Of a stretch of DNA of 57,637 nt, positions 17,777 to 25,661 are shown piece by piece. The stretch lies in contig DUCF01000052.1 in assembly GCA_012959965.1 (NCBI GenBank), forward strand, positions 34,394 to 92,030. The letters run 5' to 3'. Each line of letters starts with the position of its first letter. Within the stretch, counting starts at the first letter, position 1. Made by a program: the position numbers and the translations under genes. Source of the DNA: Candidatus Thioglobus sp. GTDB taxonomy: Bacteria; Pseudomonadota; Gammaproteobacteria; PS1; Pseudothioglobaceae. The notes below the pieces were generated by a model. It had not been told where the DNA came from, did no database searches, and was given only the letters and a program-made list of their open reading frames with translations.

Positions 17777-18772
17777 ATGACAACGTTAAAAGCCATTGGC
17801 TACGACGGTAATGAGTTTGTTGCCTTTGAAAAACAAATACCCGAAGCTACTGGCAGGGATTTATTGGTCGAAATTAAAGCGATTTCTATCAACCCGATTG
17901 ATAGCAAGGTCAAACACATGCTGGGTGGCAGTCTAGAAAAGCCATTAATTTTGGGCTTTGATGCTTGTGGTGTTGTCAAGTCGATTGGCGAGGGTGTAAG
18001 TCTCTTCAAGCCAGGCGATGAGGTTTATTATGCAGGCGATATGACACGCGACGGATCGAATGCCAACGTGCAGCTGGTTGATGAAAGAATCGTGGGCCAT
18101 AAGCCCAATTCTCTTAGCTTTTCTGAAGCTGCGGCGCTACCATTATGTACAATTACTGCATGGGAGTCATTGTTTGATAGACTGGGTATTGATGAGGGTG
18201 ACGTCGGTAAAAGTATTTTGTTGATTGGTGCCGCGGGTGGTGTTGGTTCTATTGCGATACAGCTGGCTAAGCAAGTTGCAGAATTAAAGGTAATTGCGAC
18301 TGCCTCAAGGGTTGAGAGTAAGGACTGGTGCCTAAAAATGGGTGCCGATGTGGTGTTAGAGCATCATAATTTGGCAGCTCAACTGATGCAACAAAATGTA
18401 AAAGCACCCGATTTTATTTTGTGCATGGGCGTACCCGATGATTATATACAAGAGATGATTGCTGTGATCAGGCCACAAGGCTCAATTTGTTTGTTGGCCA
18501 ATGCCAGAGAGGCGCTTGATATTAATCAATTAAAAGCCAAAAGCATTAAACTCGTATGGGAGATGATGTTTACTCGCTCAAAATTTGAAACCGAAGATAT
18601 GAGGGAACAGGGGCAGGTGCTCAATACACTTTCTGGACTTGTCGATGACAATAAGATTAGCTGCACTGTAACGCATCAACTAAGCCCTATTAATGTCGCG
18701 AATATTACTGAAGCTCATAACATAATTGAAGCGAGCACTATGATTGGAAAGTTGGTGATTTCTAACGATTAG
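17777..18772 (+). CDS. Zinc-type alcohol dehydrogenase / quinone oxidoreductase family (MDR)
   Basis: 331-residue medium-chain dehydrogenase/reductase with an N-terminal GroES-like domain (about 1-125) and an NAD(P)-binding Rossmann domain containing LLIGAAGGVGSIAIQLAKQ near 148-166. The zinc-binding cysteine cluster of true alcohol dehydrogenases is missing, so it is probably an NADPH-dependent quinone or enone reductase (zinc-independent ZADH/YhfP type). It lies one base after phhB. The physiological substrate is unknown. Confidence 0.85.
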   Translation: MTTLKAIGYDGNEFVAFEKQIPEATGRDLLVEIKAISINPIDSKVKHMLGGSLEKPLILGFDACGVVKSIGEGVSLFKPGDEVYYAGDMTRDGSNANVQLVDERIVGHKPNSLSFSEAAALPLCTITAWESLFDRLGIDEGDVGKSILLIGAAGGVGSIAIQLAKQVAELKVIATASRVESKDWCLKMGADVVLEHHNLAAQLMQQNVKAPDFILCMGVPDDYIQEMIAVIRPQGSICLLANAREALDINQLKAKSIKLVWEMMFTRSKFETEDMREQGQVLNTLSGLVDDNKISCTVTHQLSPINVANITEAHNIIEASTMIGKLVISND

Positions 18773-18783
18773 AAGGTAAGTAA

Positions 18784-19737
18784 CTAATCAAACAGCGCGG
18801 CTACAAATTCCTTGCTTTTAAAAGGTCTTAAGTCGTCGATACCTTCGCCAACACCAATATAGCGAATGGGTAAATTGAGTGCATCAGAAATAGCAAATAG
18901 CACGCCGCCTTTTGCGGTGCCGTCGAGTTTGGTGACGCTAATGCCTGATAATTCAATTGTTTTGTTAAACTCACGGGCTTGTTGAATAGCATTTTGTCCA
19001 GAGCCCCCGTCGATAACTAACATTGTCTCGTGCGGCGCATCCTCGTGGTGCTTTTTGAGAACACGCTTGATTTTCTCTAACTCCTGCATCAAATTGTCTT
19101 GTGTGTGTAGTCGTCCTGCGGTATCTGCAATCAGGATATTGATGTTTTTGGCGAGTGCAGATTGATAGGCATCATAAACCACAGAGGCTGAATCAGCACC
19201 TGTTTTTTGTGCAACGACGGGAATATCGTTACGCTCCCCCCAAACTTTGAGCTGTTCAACGGCGGCCGCTCTAAATGTATCACCAGCAGCTAACATGACA
19301 GACTTTCCTTGATTTTGGAAAGATTTGGCTAATTTGCCGATGGTGGTGGTTTTGCCGGCGCCATTAATGCCAACCACAAGGATAACAAAGGTTGTGTCAC
19401 TGTCAGTGATTAATTGATTGTCAGCAACAAGCAGCGATTCAAGTTCATCTTTCAGTAGCTGGTAAAGACTGTTTTCATCTTTCAGTGTTTTTCGTGAGGC
19501 TTTTTTGCGGATAGACTCCAATACTTTGTCGGTGGTATCAATGCCAATATCAGCGCTAATGAGTAACATCTCAAGCTCATCTAACAGGTCATCGTCAATT
19601 TGTTTTTTACCAAGTAAAACCGAAGCCAGGCCGTCGCCAAGACGTTGTCTGGATTTAAACAATCGATCCCTCAAGGAGGTTTTTTGAGTAGGTGCTTGTT
19701 CTTCTGAATTTTGATTTTTTTTGAAAAAACTTAACAT
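18784..19737 (-). CDS. ftsY: Signal recognition particle receptor FtsY
   Basis: GTPase that docks SRP-ribosome complexes at the SecYEG translocon. The 317 residues contain the NG domain with P-loop VVGINGAGKTTTIGKLA, DTFRAAAVEQLKVW, DTAGR and TKLDGTAKGG. The acidic A domain is very short here, as in some small-genome proteobacteria. Start at 19737 (MLSFFKKNQ) is preferred, with AAAGG six bases upstream; a reading five codons longer has no such site. It converges on the oxidoreductase gene with 11 bases between. Confidence 0.96.
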   Translation of the reverse strand: MLSFFKKNQNSEEQAPTQKTSLRDRLFKSRQRLGDGLASVLLGKKQIDDDLLDELEMLLISADIGIDTTDKVLESIRKKASRKTLKDENSLYQLLKDELESLLVADNQLITDSDTTFVILVVGINGAGKTTTIGKLAKSFQNQGKSVMLAAGDTFRAAAVEQLKVWGERNDIPVVAQKTGADSASVVYDAYQSALAKNINILIADTAGRLHTQDNLMQELEKIKRVLKKHHEDAPHETMLVIDGGSGQNAIQQAREFNKTIELSGISVTKLDGTAKGGVLFAISDALNLPIRYIGVGEGIDDLRPFKSKEFVAALFD

Positions 19738-19813
19738 GAGGCCTTTACACAATTTACGGTGATGAGATTTTACTATGCCCTCAACTTGCGTTGTCTAATT
19801 ACTGAGGTGGTTG

Positions 19814-20272
19814 TTAAATATTCTTGGCAATAATAAGCAATAATTGGTCAATGGCCTGCATTTTTGACATTGCTTCCATCATCGGCCCCTTAAAGGCCAG
19901 TCCGCCAACGGTTAAGTGATACATAAAGTCATTTTCACCTTTTGAGATCATACGCCAGTCTTCGATGTCGGCAAAAAACTGGTAATCGACATCGACATCA
20001 ATTGAAGAATCTGTAGATCTGGCACTATCAATCCAGGTGATAATCTTGCCTGATTTATCGATATGCAGCTCAATGCTTTGAAAAGAGTGGTTGACGAAGA
20101 TTTGCACAATTTTGAAGTTTTTTCCGCCGTCATTTTCAACCCAGCCAGAGCTAACCAATTCACTTGGACCATCAGACTTGTTAAAGTCATCTGCCAGGGC
20201 ATTTGTGTCCGCAAAAGAGGACTGCGCAAAGACGATAGCCAATAGTGTAACAATAATTGTTGTAAATTTCAT
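19814..20272 (-). CDS. Exported protein with SCP2-like C-terminal region
   Basis: 152-residue protein starting MKFTTIIVTLLAIVFAQSSFA, a clear Sec signal peptide with predicted cleavage after SFA at about residue 21, so the mature protein is periplasmic. The C-terminal half (DWRMISKGENDFMYHLTVGG, then LAFKGPMMEAMSKMQAID) resembles the lipid-carrier SCP2 pattern. That match is only by eye. An upstream in-frame start at 20341 would bury the signal peptide and is rejected. It is divergent from hemJ. A role in lipid or quinone handling would be a guess. Confidence 0.65.
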   Translation of the reverse strand: MKFTTIIVTLLAIVFAQSSFADTNALADDFNKSDGPSELVSSGWVENDGGKNFKIVQIFVNHSFQSIELHIDKSGKIITWIDSARSTDSSIDVDVDYQFFADIEDWRMISKGENDFMYHLTVGGLAFKGPMMEAMSKMQAIDQLLLIIAKNI

Positions 20273-20404
20273 TTTGGTTAATAATACTAAATGTGTTGAA
20301 TCACTAACAATGTTATCACAGGGTGCTTTCAAAGTTACCAAAGATTCTTTATGTTTTGCACACTATTGAAAATAGGTATGATGTCATTATTTGTAGGAGT
20401 TGCT

Positions 20405-20830
20405 ATGCTTTGGGTGAAGGCCTTTCATATCATTAGTGTGATTACTTGGTTTGCGGCACTTTTCTACCTGCCGCGCCTGTTTGTCTATCATTCAATGGCA
20501 GAGGATGAAGTCAGCATTGAGCGCTTTAAATTGATGGAGCGTCGACTCTACAAAGGTATCATGATGCCGAGCTTTGTCACCACCACCTTGCTTGGCTCTT
20601 GGATGCTGTATGACTACGCATGGCAGAGTTATTCCGCGGATCTTTGGCTGCATATTAAATTGGTATTGGTGTTGATTCTTGTTGCATATCATTTTTATTG
20701 TGGACACTTAGTACACGTTTTTGCAGAAGATAAAAATACACGCTCTGATCGTTTCTATCGCTGGATTAATGAACTTCCTACTGTTTTGCTTTTGGGCATA
20801 ATAATCTTGGTAGTGGTGAAGCCTTTATAA
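20405..20830 (+). CDS. hemJ: Protoporphyrinogen oxidase HemJ
   Basis: Inner-membrane enzyme converting protoporphyrinogen IX to protoporphyrin IX. The 141 residues form four transmembrane helices. The N-terminal WVKAFHIISVITWFAALFYL carries the conserved histidine, followed by PRLFVYH and the basic ERRLYKGIMMP segment. The ATG at 20405 has AGGAG seven bases upstream; longer in-frame readings lack such a site. It lies just before an oxygenase gene on the same strand, separated by 39 bases. Confidence 0.92.
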   Translation: MLWVKAFHIISVITWFAALFYLPRLFVYHSMAEDEVSIERFKLMERRLYKGIMMPSFVTTTLLGSWMLYDYAWQSYSADLWLHIKLVLVLILVAYHFYCGHLVHVFAEDKNTRSDRFYRWINELPTVLLLGIIILVVVKPL

Positions 20831-20869
20831 GTCATAATATGTCCAATTATTATAATCTGGGGAGATTGA

Positions 20870-21529
20870 ATGAGCACAATGATTGATGATGTAAAAGCCA
20901 TGGATTCTTACATTAACCGCAAGGTTGATACTGAGTCTGTTGCCTCGTTTAAGGGTAACGAGCACATTATTAAACTCAACTTTACCTTTGATATCAAACT
21001 TATCCGCGAGGCGCTGGATGATATTAAATTAAAGTCCGAATTTAAAACAGCATGTTCGGGTTTTCACGCCTTGGCGATGACCAAAAGAAAAGGACACTCT
21101 GTTGACAACGACAAAGACCTGATAGGGCGATACTACACCCGCGTGGATGACTCTTACCAAGAAATTGCTAAAGATGAGTTGGTAGATGAGGCTGCATTCA
21201 CTGAGTTGGTAGATGTATTCAGGGGTACTTATTTTGAGCATATTCATCAACAGCTTTCATCTCGCTACCCAATAGGCCGAGTTCGTATTCTTGAGAAGGG
21301 CGTCTTTAATTGCAACTCTTGGCATCGCGACCCAGAGCCGCGCATTCACATTCCGATCGTTACCAACCCGGGCGCTTTATTTATCGTTAACCATCACTGC
21401 ACGCATTTGCCCGCAGATGGCTCTGTTTACTTTACCGACACTCGGGGTTACCATACCGCCCTTAATGGCGGTGACCAGCCAAGAACCCACCTTGTGGCTG
21501 CGCTTGCCTACCCAGAATACCAGCCTTAA
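20870..21529 (+). CDS. Aspartyl/asparaginyl beta-hydroxylase-like 2-oxoglutarate oxygenase
   Basis: 219-residue Fe(II)/2-oxoglutarate oxygenase. The signature is complete: HRD with H152 and D154, then RIHIPIVTNPG, a distal histidine H195 in DTRGYHTALN and the 2-oxoglutarate-binding R205 in QPRTHLV. This is the Asp/Asn hydroxylase (AspH) and cis-proline-hydroxylase pattern. Such enzymes hydroxylate a free or bound amino acid. GGGGAG precedes the ATG. The stop is two bases from the start of a threonine aldolase gene. This suggests that the product is a beta-hydroxy amino acid that the aldolase cleaves; that functional link is inference. Confidence 0.85.
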   Translation: MSTMIDDVKAMDSYINRKVDTESVASFKGNEHIIKLNFTFDIKLIREALDDIKLKSEFKTACSGFHALAMTKRKGHSVDNDKDLIGRYYTRVDDSYQEIAKDELVDEAAFTELVDVFRGTYFEHIHQQLSSRYPIGRVRILEKGVFNCNSWHRDPEPRIHIPIVTNPGALFIVNHHCTHLPADGSVYFTDTRGYHTALNGGDQPRTHLVAALAYPEYQP

Positions 21530-21531
21530 TT

Positions 21532-22596
21532 ATGACAAGTCAATACGCCAAACTAAATATTGCAAACAAAGAGCCGACAGATTGTATCGACTTTAGAAGT
21601 GATACGGTCACTCTACCATCTGCAGAGATGTTTCAAGCTATGGTGGAGGCAAAATTAGGCGATGATGTTTATGGCGAAGATAGAGAGACCAACGATTTAC
21701 AAGATTATGCGGCTGAGCTTTTAGGCAAAGAAGCCGCCCTGTTTTTTCCAACTGGGACACAAAGTAATCTCAGCGCTATTTTGTCGCACTGTCAGCGAGG
21801 CGATGAAGTGTTGATTGGTCGTGAGTACCATACCAATGTGTATGAGGCGCACGGTGCCTCGGTTCTTGGTGGTGTTGGTATTTGCACGATTGATACCAAT
21901 CATCGTGGCAGCATCTCTGTTAAAGACATGCTTAGCCAAATTAAGGCCGACGATCCTCATTTTGGTATTACAAAATTACTTTGCCTGGAAAACACGGTTT
22001 CGGGTCGAGTGCAGCCTCAGGAGAAAATTAACGAGTTGGCAGACGCTGCACATGCGCATGGCCTCAAGGTGCATTTGGATGGTGCGCGATTATTTAACGC
22101 CCATATCCACTCAGGCTTGTCGTTAAAAGATTTATGTTATAGTCTGGATAGTGTTTCTATTTGCTTGTCAAAAGGTTTGGGCTCACCAGCCGGCTCTTTA
22201 CTGGTGGGCGATCACGAGACCATTAGAAAAGCAAAACGCCTTAGAAAGATACTGGGCGGCGGCATGCGCCAAGTAGGTGTTCTGGCTGCTTGTGGTATGT
22301 ATGCGTTGAAAAACAACGTGATCAGATTACTAGAAGATCACGATAATGCTCGCCGACTAACCCAGGGCTTGTCGGAGTGTAAAGACCTGCAAGTTGGAAT
22401 TGATGAAGCACAAACAAATATGACATTTTTTCATTGCCCAAAAGAGCACAGAGAGAACTTGCAGGCATTTTTGCTTGAGAACAATATACTGGTTCCCAAG
22501 CTTTCATCGGCGTCTCGACTGGTGTGTCACTTGGGCGTGTCGAAAGCTGACGTTGATTTTACCGTTGAGGTTGTTCAGCACTACTTTAAAGATTGA
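21532..22596 (+). CDS. Low-specificity threonine aldolase (PLP)
   Basis: Cleaves beta-hydroxy-alpha-amino acids such as threonine to glycine and an aldehyde. The 354 residues start with IDFRSDTVTLPS and contain HLDGARLFNAH (D183 contacting PLP) and the Schiff-base lysine K214 in CLSKGLGSPAGS. The gene is placed two bases after the oxygenase stop with no ribosome-binding site of its own, so translation is very probably coupled. The substrate may therefore be a hydroxylated amino acid other than threonine. Confidence 0.92.
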   Translation: MTSQYAKLNIANKEPTDCIDFRSDTVTLPSAEMFQAMVEAKLGDDVYGEDRETNDLQDYAAELLGKEAALFFPTGTQSNLSAILSHCQRGDEVLIGREYHTNVYEAHGASVLGGVGICTIDTNHRGSISVKDMLSQIKADDPHFGITKLLCLENTVSGRVQPQEKINELADAAHAHGLKVHLDGARLFNAHIHSGLSLKDLCYSLDSVSICLSKGLGSPAGSLLVGDHETIRKAKRLRKILGGGMRQVGVLAACGMYALKNNVIRLLEDHDNARRLTQGLSECKDLQVGIDEAQTNMTFFHCPKEHRENLQAFLLENNILVPKLSSASRLVCHLGVSKADVDFTVEVVQHYFKD

Positions 22597-22641
22597 TATA
22601 GTTCATCACAATCTCCGTGTTGAGGCAAAACTTCAGAATGG

Positions 22642-23973
22642 CTACGACGGTTTGCCCATAATTAGATCCAACAAATCCTTGACGTTGTCTTCTTTATCTA
22701 GGTTTTTAATCAGCTTGATTAGCTTATTTTGTTTTGAGGTTGTGATAATGCCCTTGGTCAATTGATTAAATTTTGTTTGAATGTCTTCATTGCTCAAAGG
22801 GTTTTCAACATCCCCCCTGGCTTCAATATTTTCAGTCTCCAGTATGTCGCCATTTTGAAGAGTGATAGCAACGTCTGCGAAGCGTTTTGCAGGGAAGGCA
22901 TCTGTGTGGCTTTGGTTTTCTTTAAGTTTTACTTTGTCTTGAAGTTGCCTAATAACGGGATCATTAAGTGAATTTTCATTCATCTCTTCAGCGCCAATTT
23001 TGCCTTTGGCGAGCATTGCGGCAACAGGGTAACCTATGGAATATTGCGCTTCATCGCTGGAAGTGGGTTGTTTATTCGCTAAGCGTACAGCATGATGGAA
23101 AGTGCTGATTTTGATCTCTTTAATATCTTTTATATCGAAAGAGAATTGCTTTTGTAGTGTAACTACAGCCTCGACTGCTGGTTGAGCCCATCGACAGATG
23201 GGCCACGGTTTAAAATATTGATTTAATAACTCGTAACGCAGAAAATAATCTTTTTCGTCTGCTAGAGTGACGCTTAAGGCGGGCGCACCAGTAAATCCTT
23301 CTTGTGCCATATACACTGAGCTAATGCCCGCCAAAGCCCCCCAACCAGCACCATCTTTAACCATGGTTGGCTGATCAATACAGCGCATCATAGGACTTCT
23401 TGGTGCATAATATTCGGCAATACCGAGAGCATGGCTTAACTGGCTTTGGTTTAATTGCAAGAGCTTTGCACCCATTGCGGCAACACCAATGGGCGCCCAT
23501 GCGCCCGAAGTGTGATATTCCTCTGTGCTTTTATGTAATTCAATACCGGTTCGTAGAGAAACTTCGTAACCAATTACCAGTAGCTCCAAGAAATACTTAC
23601 CAGAGATGGTTGTTTTTTCATTACTCAGGTAATCCACCATAGCTAATAGTGATGGCAGTACAGTGGCGCCCGCGTGACCCTTGGTCAATCTATGGCCGTC
23701 ATGAGCGTCTAGAGAATCAATTAAAATTGCTCCAGAGAATGCCGCTCCTGGCACTGAACAAGTGCCATCAAAGCCCAGAAGTCGGGAACGGCTATTATTA
23801 CTGGGGCCAAACTGGATGGTCGCAAATCTGGATGCAATTCGTGCCGCCAAAGTTGTCTGGGCAGCAATTGCTACACCAATTGTGTCCAAAAGGCAACGTT
23901 TGGACATTGTTTGAACTGTAACTGGCAGCTCATTCCAGTCCATATCAGCGATGAAGTTATGAATGTTTTGCAA
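22642..23973 (-). CDS. MmgE/PrpD family protein
   Basis: 443-residue member of the 2-methylcitrate dehydratase (PrpD)/cis-aconitate decarboxylase/iminodisuccinate-epimerase fold. Recognised by the N-terminal CLLDTIGVAIAA segment, DAHDGHRLTKGHAGATVLPSLLA near residue 125 and the GVAAMGAKLLQL region. It starts with TTG (family N-terminus, GGAAAA upstream). No prpB or prpC is nearby, so propionate metabolism is unlikely. The gene carries the same 66-base promoter element as the ABC importer on the other side of the GlxA-type regulator. It therefore probably acts on the compound imported, as a dehydratase, epimerase or decarboxylase. Confidence 0.86.
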   Translation of the reverse strand: MQNIHNFIADMDWNELPVTVQTMSKRCLLDTIGVAIAAQTTLAARIASRFATIQFGPSNNSRSRLLGFDGTCSVPGAAFSGAILIDSLDAHDGHRLTKGHAGATVLPSLLAMVDYLSNEKTTISGKYFLELLVIGYEVSLRTGIELHKSTEEYHTSGAWAPIGVAAMGAKLLQLNQSQLSHALGIAEYYAPRSPMMRCIDQPTMVKDGAGWGALAGISSVYMAQEGFTGAPALSVTLADEKDYFLRYELLNQYFKPWPICRWAQPAVEAVVTLQKQFSFDIKDIKEIKISTFHHAVRLANKQPTSSDEAQYSIGYPVAAMLAKGKIGAEEMNENSLNDPVIRQLQDKVKLKENQSHTDAFPAKRFADVAITLQNGDILETENIEARGDVENPLSNEDIQTKFNQLTKGIITTSKQNKLIKLIKNLDKEDNVKDLLDLIMGKPS

Positions 23974-24344
23974 TAGGATTTTCCTGTGTAAAGATCTAGT
24001 CCCTGTGTCAGTAATTGATTTTTTATCTGGTTTATATTGCCGCTAATTGCTCGTGGTTTTTATAAAACCAATCTTTTAGGATTGCAAAGAGCTTTTAATG
24101 CATGCAAATTGTAAACCACCATTACATCTATAAAATATCTCAAAAACGACTATTTTTAGCATATATGCGACATCTTTACTGTTTTTGTCCACAAAAAATT
24201 GATGTGCGGTTAGCCGTAACAAGCCAATAAACAATAAGTGGAGTGAGTGATTATCAAAGCCACCCAAGACAATGCAAGTACCACGCTAGTCATTAACAGC
24301 TAGCGCCGATTATTTATTAAAGGTTGAGTATATATGTACGCTTT
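23974..24344. other. Intergenic region between the MmgE/PrpD gene and the GlxA-type regulator gene
   Basis: No gene is seen in these 371 bases. They hold the MmgE/PrpD leader with a 7-bp inverted repeat at 24054-24070 (TGGTTTT, TAT, AAAACCA), the shared promoter element at 24106-24171, and a 6-bp inverted repeat at 24284-24305 (CGCTAG, CTAGCG). The last may end the regulator transcript but lacks a T run. Confidence 0.6.
24106..24171 (-). promoter_or_regulatory. Activator-type promoter element in front of the MmgE/PrpD gene
   Basis: Read on the minus strand the element is GTCG, 17 bases, GTCGTTTTTGAGATATTT, 13 bases, GTGGTTTACAATTT. The two GTCG half-sites are 21 bases apart, two helical turns, as AraC-family operators often are. 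TACAAT at 24108-24113 can serve as the -10 box. The same architecture recurs at 25420-25485 with 50 of 66 positions identical. Confidence 0.72.
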
Positions 24345-25373
24345 CTAGGTACGGTTCCTTGTTTCTCTGGGTGTGAATTTATAATAGTCTTTATAGCATT
24401 TGGAAAAATATGAAGGCGAAGTGAAACCGCATCTTTCACCCACTATAGACATACTATCGTTAGTTTCTCGAAGCAGAAGGTTGGCTTTCTCAAGTCGTAA
24501 GTGCATATAGACAGTGTGTATATCGAGATGAAAGTTTTTCTGAAATAATCGCTCCAAGTGTCGAACTCCAATATTGACATTTTGCGCCAATTGTTTGATT
24601 TTCTTGGGCTCGTGTAAGTGAGTCAGCATGAATGTCAATGTTCTTATAACAGTAGGATTGTGTACTTTATATTGTTCAACTAAGCTAAGTTTGTGCTTTT
24701 CACTAGGGGAGCGGTCAGCCGGGTACAAAAAATACTCAGCAATCTTTTTTGACAGAATAGCACTTTGTTGCTGTTGGATGAGTTTAAGTATCAAGTCAAG
24801 ACATGTAAGCCCACCACTGCATGTTAGCACTCCATCATTAACTTCATAGAGATTATTTGTTAAGTTGAGATTGGGAAATTCTTCTGAGAAGAGCTCCCTG
24901 CTTTCCCAGTGAACGGTGCAGCGCCTATGATTAATGACGCCAGCAAAAGCCAATATAAAAGCTGCAGTTGAGGCGGCACCTATCTGAGTGTTGCTTCTTT
25001 GGGCTTTTTTTAAAAAAAATTTTATTTTTTTCGTGTAGTGTTGGTGTACATAGTTTCCGGAGATCAGCCAAAGGTAGTCACCCGTATAAGATTCATCTAG
25101 TTGGGCGGTTGGCAGGTGAACAATACCATTGCTAGCAGACACCGGTAGATTGTTTATAGTAACAAGCTCCCAGGCATAGATTTTTTCAGTGACAACATCA
25201 TTGGCCATTCTCAGTGGCTCTATAAGAGAAGCGAATGAAAGAAAAGAAAAGTCATTTAATAATAAAAAATAAAAAGTAATAGGCGTCTTTCCATCAATGA
25301 GTGGCTTAGTTGCTGTATCAGTTTGACAAATTTTTCTTATTTTTTGTTTTTCCAATTGCTTAATAGTCACCAT
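24345..25373 (-). CDS. GlxA family AraC-type transcriptional regulator
   Basis: 342-residue regulator with an N-terminal DJ-1/PfpI-like domain (about 30-200, containing LIEPLRMANDV and IGAASTAAFILAFAGVINHRRCTVHW) and a C-terminal AraC/XylS double helix-turn-helix (about 240-340, ending FTSPSYFSKCYKDYYKFTPRETR). The nucleophile-elbow cysteine of true DJ-1 hydrolases is replaced in IGAAST, as expected for a sensor. Relatives (GbdR, CdhR, ArgR of Pseudomonas) activate uptake and breakdown of betaines, carnitine or arginine. It sits between the ABC importer operon and MmgE/PrpD, both bearing the same operator-like element, so it is the likely activator of both. Confidence 0.9.
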   Translation of the reverse strand: MVTIKQLEKQKIRKICQTDTATKPLIDGKTPITFYFLLLNDFSFLSFASLIEPLRMANDVVTEKIYAWELVTINNLPVSASNGIVHLPTAQLDESYTGDYLWLISGNYVHQHYTKKIKFFLKKAQRSNTQIGAASTAAFILAFAGVINHRRCTVHWESRELFSEEFPNLNLTNNLYEVNDGVLTCSGGLTCLDLILKLIQQQQSAILSKKIAEYFLYPADRSPSEKHKLSLVEQYKVHNPTVIRTLTFMLTHLHEPKKIKQLAQNVNIGVRHLERLFQKNFHLDIHTVYMHLRLEKANLLLRETNDSMSIVGERCGFTSPSYFSKCYKDYYKFTPRETRNRT

Positions 25374-25419
25374 GTTTGAAGCTATATTAGCTTATTGTAT
25401 CTAATTATTGGGTAATAAA

Positions 25420-25485
25420 GTCGTATTTATGATACTTCTGGTCGTTTTTGAGATATTTAATTAATCATATTGTGGTATACAATTT
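25420..25485 (+). promoter_or_regulatory. Activator-type promoter element in front of the ABC importer operon
   Basis: GTCG at 25420-25423 and 25441-25444 are 21 bases apart. The second begins the 18-base block GTCGTTTTTGAGATATTT, and after exactly 13 bases comes GTGGTATACAATTT with TACAAT as probable -10 box at 25478-25483. A copy with identical spacing faces the MmgE/PrpD gene on the other strand at 24106-24171. The element is also 47-90 bases upstream of the divergent regulator gene. Confidence 0.75.
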
Positions 25486-25600
25486 ATCTACATTAAAAGA
25501 TTCTTGGTGATCTTGGGGCGCGGTTTTATAAAAACTGCAAGTTATTAATAATATTTTTCTCAATGAGATACAACGACCTCTTGGCTACAATTTAATGTGA

Positions 25601-25627
25601 AAAATAAGATGCGGAGCATCTTATTTT
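25601..25627 (+). promoter_or_regulatory. Strong hairpin in the leader of the ABC importer operon
   Basis: A perfect 12-bp stem (AAAATAAGATGC with GCATCTTATTTT) and a GGA loop lie 35 bases before the start codon of the substrate-binding protein gene, followed by a T-rich stretch. No gene on this strand ends nearby, so it belongs to the importer's own leader: an attenuator, an mRNA-stabilising stem or a processing site. Confidence 0.6.
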
Positions 25628-25661
25628 GTTTCATCATTTTTTATCTTAATAGGAGAGTTAT

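Noticed and set aside
22642-23973. MmgE/PrpD gene as part of a methylcitrate cycle
   Set aside because: No prpB, prpC or prpF-like gene is nearby, and its promoter is shared with an ABC importer instead.
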